A DNA stretch of 64,000 nucleotides from JBCCAG01 sp050331115 (lineage in GTDB: Bacteria; Cyanobacteriota; Cyanobacteriia; CAKZMO01). Below the pieces are notes generated by a model. That model was not told where the DNA came from and did no database searches. It was given only the letters and a program-made list of their open reading frames with translations. Position numbers and translations under genes: made by a program. This document shows, piece after piece, positions 61,304 to 64,000 of the stretch. Location: assembly GCA_050331115.1 (NCBI GenBank), contig JBHJHD010000059.1:14198-78197 (forward strand). Reading direction: 5' to 3'. How positions within the stretch are numbered: the stretch's first letter is position 1; every line of letters begins with the position of its first letter.

Positions 61304-62641
61304 TCAAGACACCACGTGATTGTAGACCTTTGAGAGCCGATCCACGTAGTGCTGCTGGTCGAAGGCCGCCGCCCGTTTTCGCCCGGCGGCGACGAGCTTC
61401 TCCCGCAGGTCCCCGTCCTCCAGCAGCAGCTGCAGCTTAGTGCGGATGTCGTTGACGTCGTAGGGGTCCACATAGAGGGCCGCATCTTCGCACACTTCAG
61501 GCAGGGACGACACGTTGGAGGTGAGCACCGGGCAGTCGAAGGTCATGGCCTCTAGGGGCGGCAGCCCGAACCCTTCATAGAGGGACGGGAAGGCAAAGCA
61601 CAGCGCCCCGGCGTAGAGGTGCTTGAGATCTTCCATAGACACATACTCTAAAAGACGCACCCGTTTTGACAGCGGGTTGTAGCCATCATCCTTCAGGCGG
61701 CTCAGCACGTCTTTCCAAAGCCAGCCCTTTTTGCCGACGATCACCAGCGGCACATCGGTATCGATGCCGGCGTAGGCGTCGATCAACCGCCCGACGTTCT
61801 TTTTCGGCTCGATCGCCCCCACAAACAGGATGTACTGCTGGTGCTGGAGGCCGAACTTCTTGACGTACCGCGAGACCGAGGTAGCGCTGTCGGCGGGCAG
61901 CGGCCTGAGGGCGACGGGCTGGTAGGTGACCCAGATTTTGTCAGGGTCGACGTCGTAGATGGCGAGTATATCTTGCTTGGAGTGCTGCGACACGGTCACA
62001 ACCGCGTCTGACTTGCGCAGCGTATCTCGAATTAGGTTATAGAACGTCTGCTTGTTGTCTAGGGTGGCGTAGGGCAGCCGTAGGGGAATCAGATCGTGGA
62101 CCGTGGTGATTGTCTTGGCACCGTTGACCCACACCGGCAGCGGGTAGGTGGCGTGGAAGACATCTACAGGCTGGGGCACCTCGAGGTGGGTATAGCGCTG
62201 GGTATATTTAAACAATGTGTTGGCCCCGCGATAGGCGTTGCGCAGGTTGAGGATGCCGATTTGATCGATGAGGTCGCTGAGGGCGTTAAGCAGGCTGCCG
62301 GGCAGGGGCCGCTTGAGGACGATGTCACTGGTCTGAATTTCGCTGGCGATCGCCGTCTGGCCGATTAGGGTCTTGAGCAGGGTGCTGGTGAGCCGCGCTC
62401 TCTGGGTGAGGACGGCCAGACGGCTGGGCTCGTCTATGGGCTCTACGTCAAAGAACAGCACCTCATCGAGAATCGAGTTGCGCGTTTGGCCAATGTCGCG
62501 GCTGAAGAGAATGTCGGTGTTGATTCCCAGCTCATGCAGCGCTCTCAAAAGGCTAATGCCGTAGGTTTTAATCCCCGTACCTTGGGTCATCTCTAGGTTG
62601 TAGCCGTCTACTAAAACCCGCACGCCGGCTAAGTTACTCAT
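61304..62641 (-). CDS. Family 4 glycosyltransferase
   Basis: The 445-residue GT-B enzyme begins VRVLVDGYNLEMTQGTGIKTYGISLLRALHELG, a synthetic-like N-terminus seen in family 4 mannosyl/rhamnosyl transferases with the GTGI.TY motif. The C-terminal domain has YILFVGAIEPKKNVGRLIDAYAG near 257 and FPSLYEGFGLPPLEAMTFDCPVLTSNVSSLPEV near 345 with the E..........E signature. It is transcribed after a Wzt-type ATPase gene and separated from it by 100 bases filled with tandem repeats. This pair marks a second surface-polysaccharide export locus extending beyond the window. Confidence 0.92.
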   Translation of the reverse strand: MSNLAGVRVLVDGYNLEMTQGTGIKTYGISLLRALHELGINTDILFSRDIGQTRNSILDEVLFFDVEPIDEPSRLAVLTQRARLTSTLLKTLIGQTAIASEIQTSDIVLKRPLPGSLLNALSDLIDQIGILNLRNAYRGANTLFKYTQRYTHLEVPQPVDVFHATYPLPVWVNGAKTITTVHDLIPLRLPYATLDNKQTFYNLIRDTLRKSDAVVTVSQHSKQDILAIYDVDPDKIWVTYQPVALRPLPADSATSVSRYVKKFGLQHQQYILFVGAIEPKKNVGRLIDAYAGIDTDVPLVIVGKKGWLWKDVLSRLKDDGYNPLSKRVRLLEYVSMEDLKHLYAGALCFAFPSLYEGFGLPPLEAMTFDCPVLTSNVSSLPEVCEDAALYVDPYDVNDIRTKLQLLLEDGDLREKLVAAGRKRAAAFDQQHYVDRLSKVYNHVVS

Positions 62642-62647
62642 GTTGAT

Positions 62648-62732
62648 GTCTGGTGTCTGGTGTCTGGCCTATTGTTTGGCCTATTATTCTGGCCTATTAT
62701 TCTGGCCCATTATTTTGGCCCGTTACTTTGGC
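62648..62732. repeat. Tandem repeat array: three 7-nt units then five 12-13-nt units
   Basis: GTCTGGT, GTCTGGT, GTCTGGC (62648-62668) runs directly into five units of the type TGGCCYATTATTY (62665-62728), two of them identical (62677-62689 and 62690-62702), ending in TGGC at 62732. It fills most of the gap between the Wzt stop and the glycosyltransferase start. The array resembles STRR heptamers known from other cyanobacteria. Confidence 0.85.
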
Positions 62733-62741
62733 AAATCAATC

Positions 62742-63992
62742 TTACCGCTCAGTCTGCACCATCGAGGTGGGCAGCAGGCGATCGCTCCAGGTCGCCGGCA
62801 GATGAACCATTCCTGGGGTCCGCTTTTCTGTGGGCCTACTGCCATCTGCAGCGGTGACCGTGACCACCACGCTCTCGCTGGCTTTGGTGGGCGAGTCGTT
62901 GGGGGCCTCCGACGGGACGGCCAGCGTCACCAAAAGGCGATACTTGCTCTCCCGCAGCAGCAGCTCTGGCACGAAGCAGTCGATCAGGCCCTCTTGGGGG
63001 TCAATGGCCATGGCGCTATCGGGCAGGCGCACAATATGGGTGGAGTGGGTGATGCAAATCTCATCCCCCAGCACCAAAAGCTGCACCGTAGCCCGGATGC
63101 GGCGCACCTGGGGCTGGCTGATAAAGCGGACCTGGACCCTCAGGGGCGCGAGGCTGTCGAAGGTCGATTGGGGCTGCCCCGCCTGGCCCAGCAGCTCGAC
63201 TCCGGCGATTTCAACGGCGGCCGCTTCTTCCCCGCCGTCTTCCTCGTCTTGCGACTCCTGGGCCTCCAGCACTGCCGCTGCCCCAGACTGCTTAAGCGCC
63301 ACCGCCAGCTTCCGGCGGCGCTGCTTGACCGCTTTGCGATCGCGCTTGCTCTCCGTATCGGGCATGTCATAGTAGGCTTCGCACACCTCCGAAGCGGGGC
63401 CGATGGTCTTCACCACCCCCTTGTGCAGCAAAATGGCCCGATTGCACAGCTGCTCTACCTTGGGCACCAGGTGGGTGACGAACACAATCGTTGCCCCCGA
63501 CTGGACAATTTCCTCCATGCGCCGGAAGCAGCGCTCCTTAAACTTCCAGTCCCCGGTGGCCAGCACCTCGTCCAGCAGCAGCACGTCGGGGTTAATTAAA
63601 TTGGTGGCGATCGCAAAACCCAGCCGCCCTTTCATGCCCGAGCTGTAGTTCTTCACCGGCGCGTCGATAAACTCCCCAATTTCGGCAAAGTCGAGAATGT
63701 CGTCGATGTTTTCATCCACGTGGCGGCGGGGAATGCCCAAAATGGCCGCGTTGATGTAGATGTTCTCTCGCCCGGTCAGCAGCGGCTGAAAGCCCGCCCC
63801 CAGGGTAATTAGCGCCACCAGCTTGCCGCGGATGGTCACTTCGCCGGTGGTGGGCTTGATCAGCCCCTGCATGATCTTGAGCAGCGTCGTCTTCCCGGAG
63901 CCGTTGACGCCAATAACGCCAAAGGACTCCCCCCTCCGCAGCACAAAGTTGACGACCTGAAGCGACCAAAACTCCTGCCGGCGCAGCTCGGG
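62742..63992 (-). pseudogene. Wzt-type ABC exporter ATPase, 5' part interrupted or truncated
   Basis: The protein has an ABC ATPase domain with Walker A GVNGSGKTT, signature YSSGMKGRLGFA and Walker B VLLLDEVLATGD, then a Wzt_C-like polysaccharide-recognition domain (about the last 200 residues). The reading frame upstream of Walker A carries the conserved PELRRQEFWSLQVVNFVLRRGE. It is then closed by an in-frame TAG at 63993-63995, where relatives (including the one at 25734-27044) have another 45-70 residues. The first usable start after the stop is GTG 63944, which would omit the first strands of the ATPase. It is either a pseudogene, a frameshifted gene or a sequencing error near the window edge. 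Confidence 0.75.
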
Positions 63993-64000
63993 CTAGGACT

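Noticed and set aside
1..64000. CRISPR arrays
   Set aside because: No regular repeat-spacer structure with 25-40-base repeats was seen; the tandem arrays found have no spacers and units of 20 nt or less.

Overview
The window comes from a cyanobacterium, most likely a GC-rich filamentous type related to Leptolyngbya or Nodosilinea (the rank is inferred). The evidence is the frequent HIP1 octamer GCGATCGC on both strands and a set of lineage-typical genes: a CyanoP lipoprotein, a CpcS/CpeS-type bilin lyase-like protein, MenD for phylloquinone, a DUF2232 membrane protein, a TIGR00303-type CobT-like protein and several small conserved cyanobacterial hypotheticals. No phage, CRISPR array, rRNA operon or complete transposase gene was seen. 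Most of the window is ordinary chromosome.

Layout. 0-8 kb: 3' end of valS, a coiled-coil protein, an ABC1/UbiB kinase-like protein, a 40-residue single-helix protein that may be PsbY-like, a beta-CASP metallo-hydrolase with a cysteine-rich tail, a small conserved protein, and an M48 peptidase whose 3' end runs into tRNA-Leu(CAA). 8-22 kb: a GAF histidine kinase, a BrkB-type membrane protein and an FAD oxidase translationally coupled to it, an aldo/keto reductase and SulP anion transporter pair, a probable ADP-ribosylglycohydrolase-like protein, a 7TM-HD phosphohydrolase (PgpH type), Hsp20 with an intrinsic terminator, and a purine permease followed immediately by a ureidoglycolate lyase homologue.

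22-35 kb: eleven minus-strand genes form a polysaccharide locus. It has five family-2 glycosyltransferases, one family-4 glycosyltransferase, a sulfotransferase, a Wzm/Wzt-type ABC exporter, a GMC oxidoreductase and a UDP-galactopyranose-mutase/protoporphyrinogen-oxidase-like flavoprotein. The content suggests assembly and ABC export of a sulfated, oxidised surface polysaccharide. A second partial locus of this kind (family-4 glycosyltransferase and another Wzt) closes the window at 61-64 kb. Its Wzt is interrupted by an in-frame stop just inside the window edge.

35-46 kb: a noncoding kilobase ends in a complete 129-bp MITE-like element with a TAA target duplication. After it come a small membrane protein, the rimP-nusA-rnpM-infB operon (minus strand) with terminator hairpins at both ends, a membrane protein with voltage-sensor-like helices, an alpha/beta hydrolase and recF. 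46-64 kb: a Ca2+/Na+ exchanger, a pterin carbinolamine dehydratase with a leader, a fused two-domain oligopeptide-type ABC ATPase, accA, an SDR, folE, a PotD-like lipoprotein with the bilin lyase-like gene, the CobT-like and DUF2232 genes, cyanoP and menD.

The most distinctive genome-level signal is a set of short tandem repeats with periods of 7, 12, 13, 14, 16 and 20 nt. They are unrelated in sequence and sit in many of the intergenic gaps, resembling the STRR repeats known from other cyanobacteria. I did not find a clearly new multi-gene system. The best candidates for follow-up are the sulfated-polysaccharide locus, the rimP leader terminator, the peptidase/tRNA overlap, and a cysteine motif shared by a beta-CASP nuclease and a stand-alone small protein.
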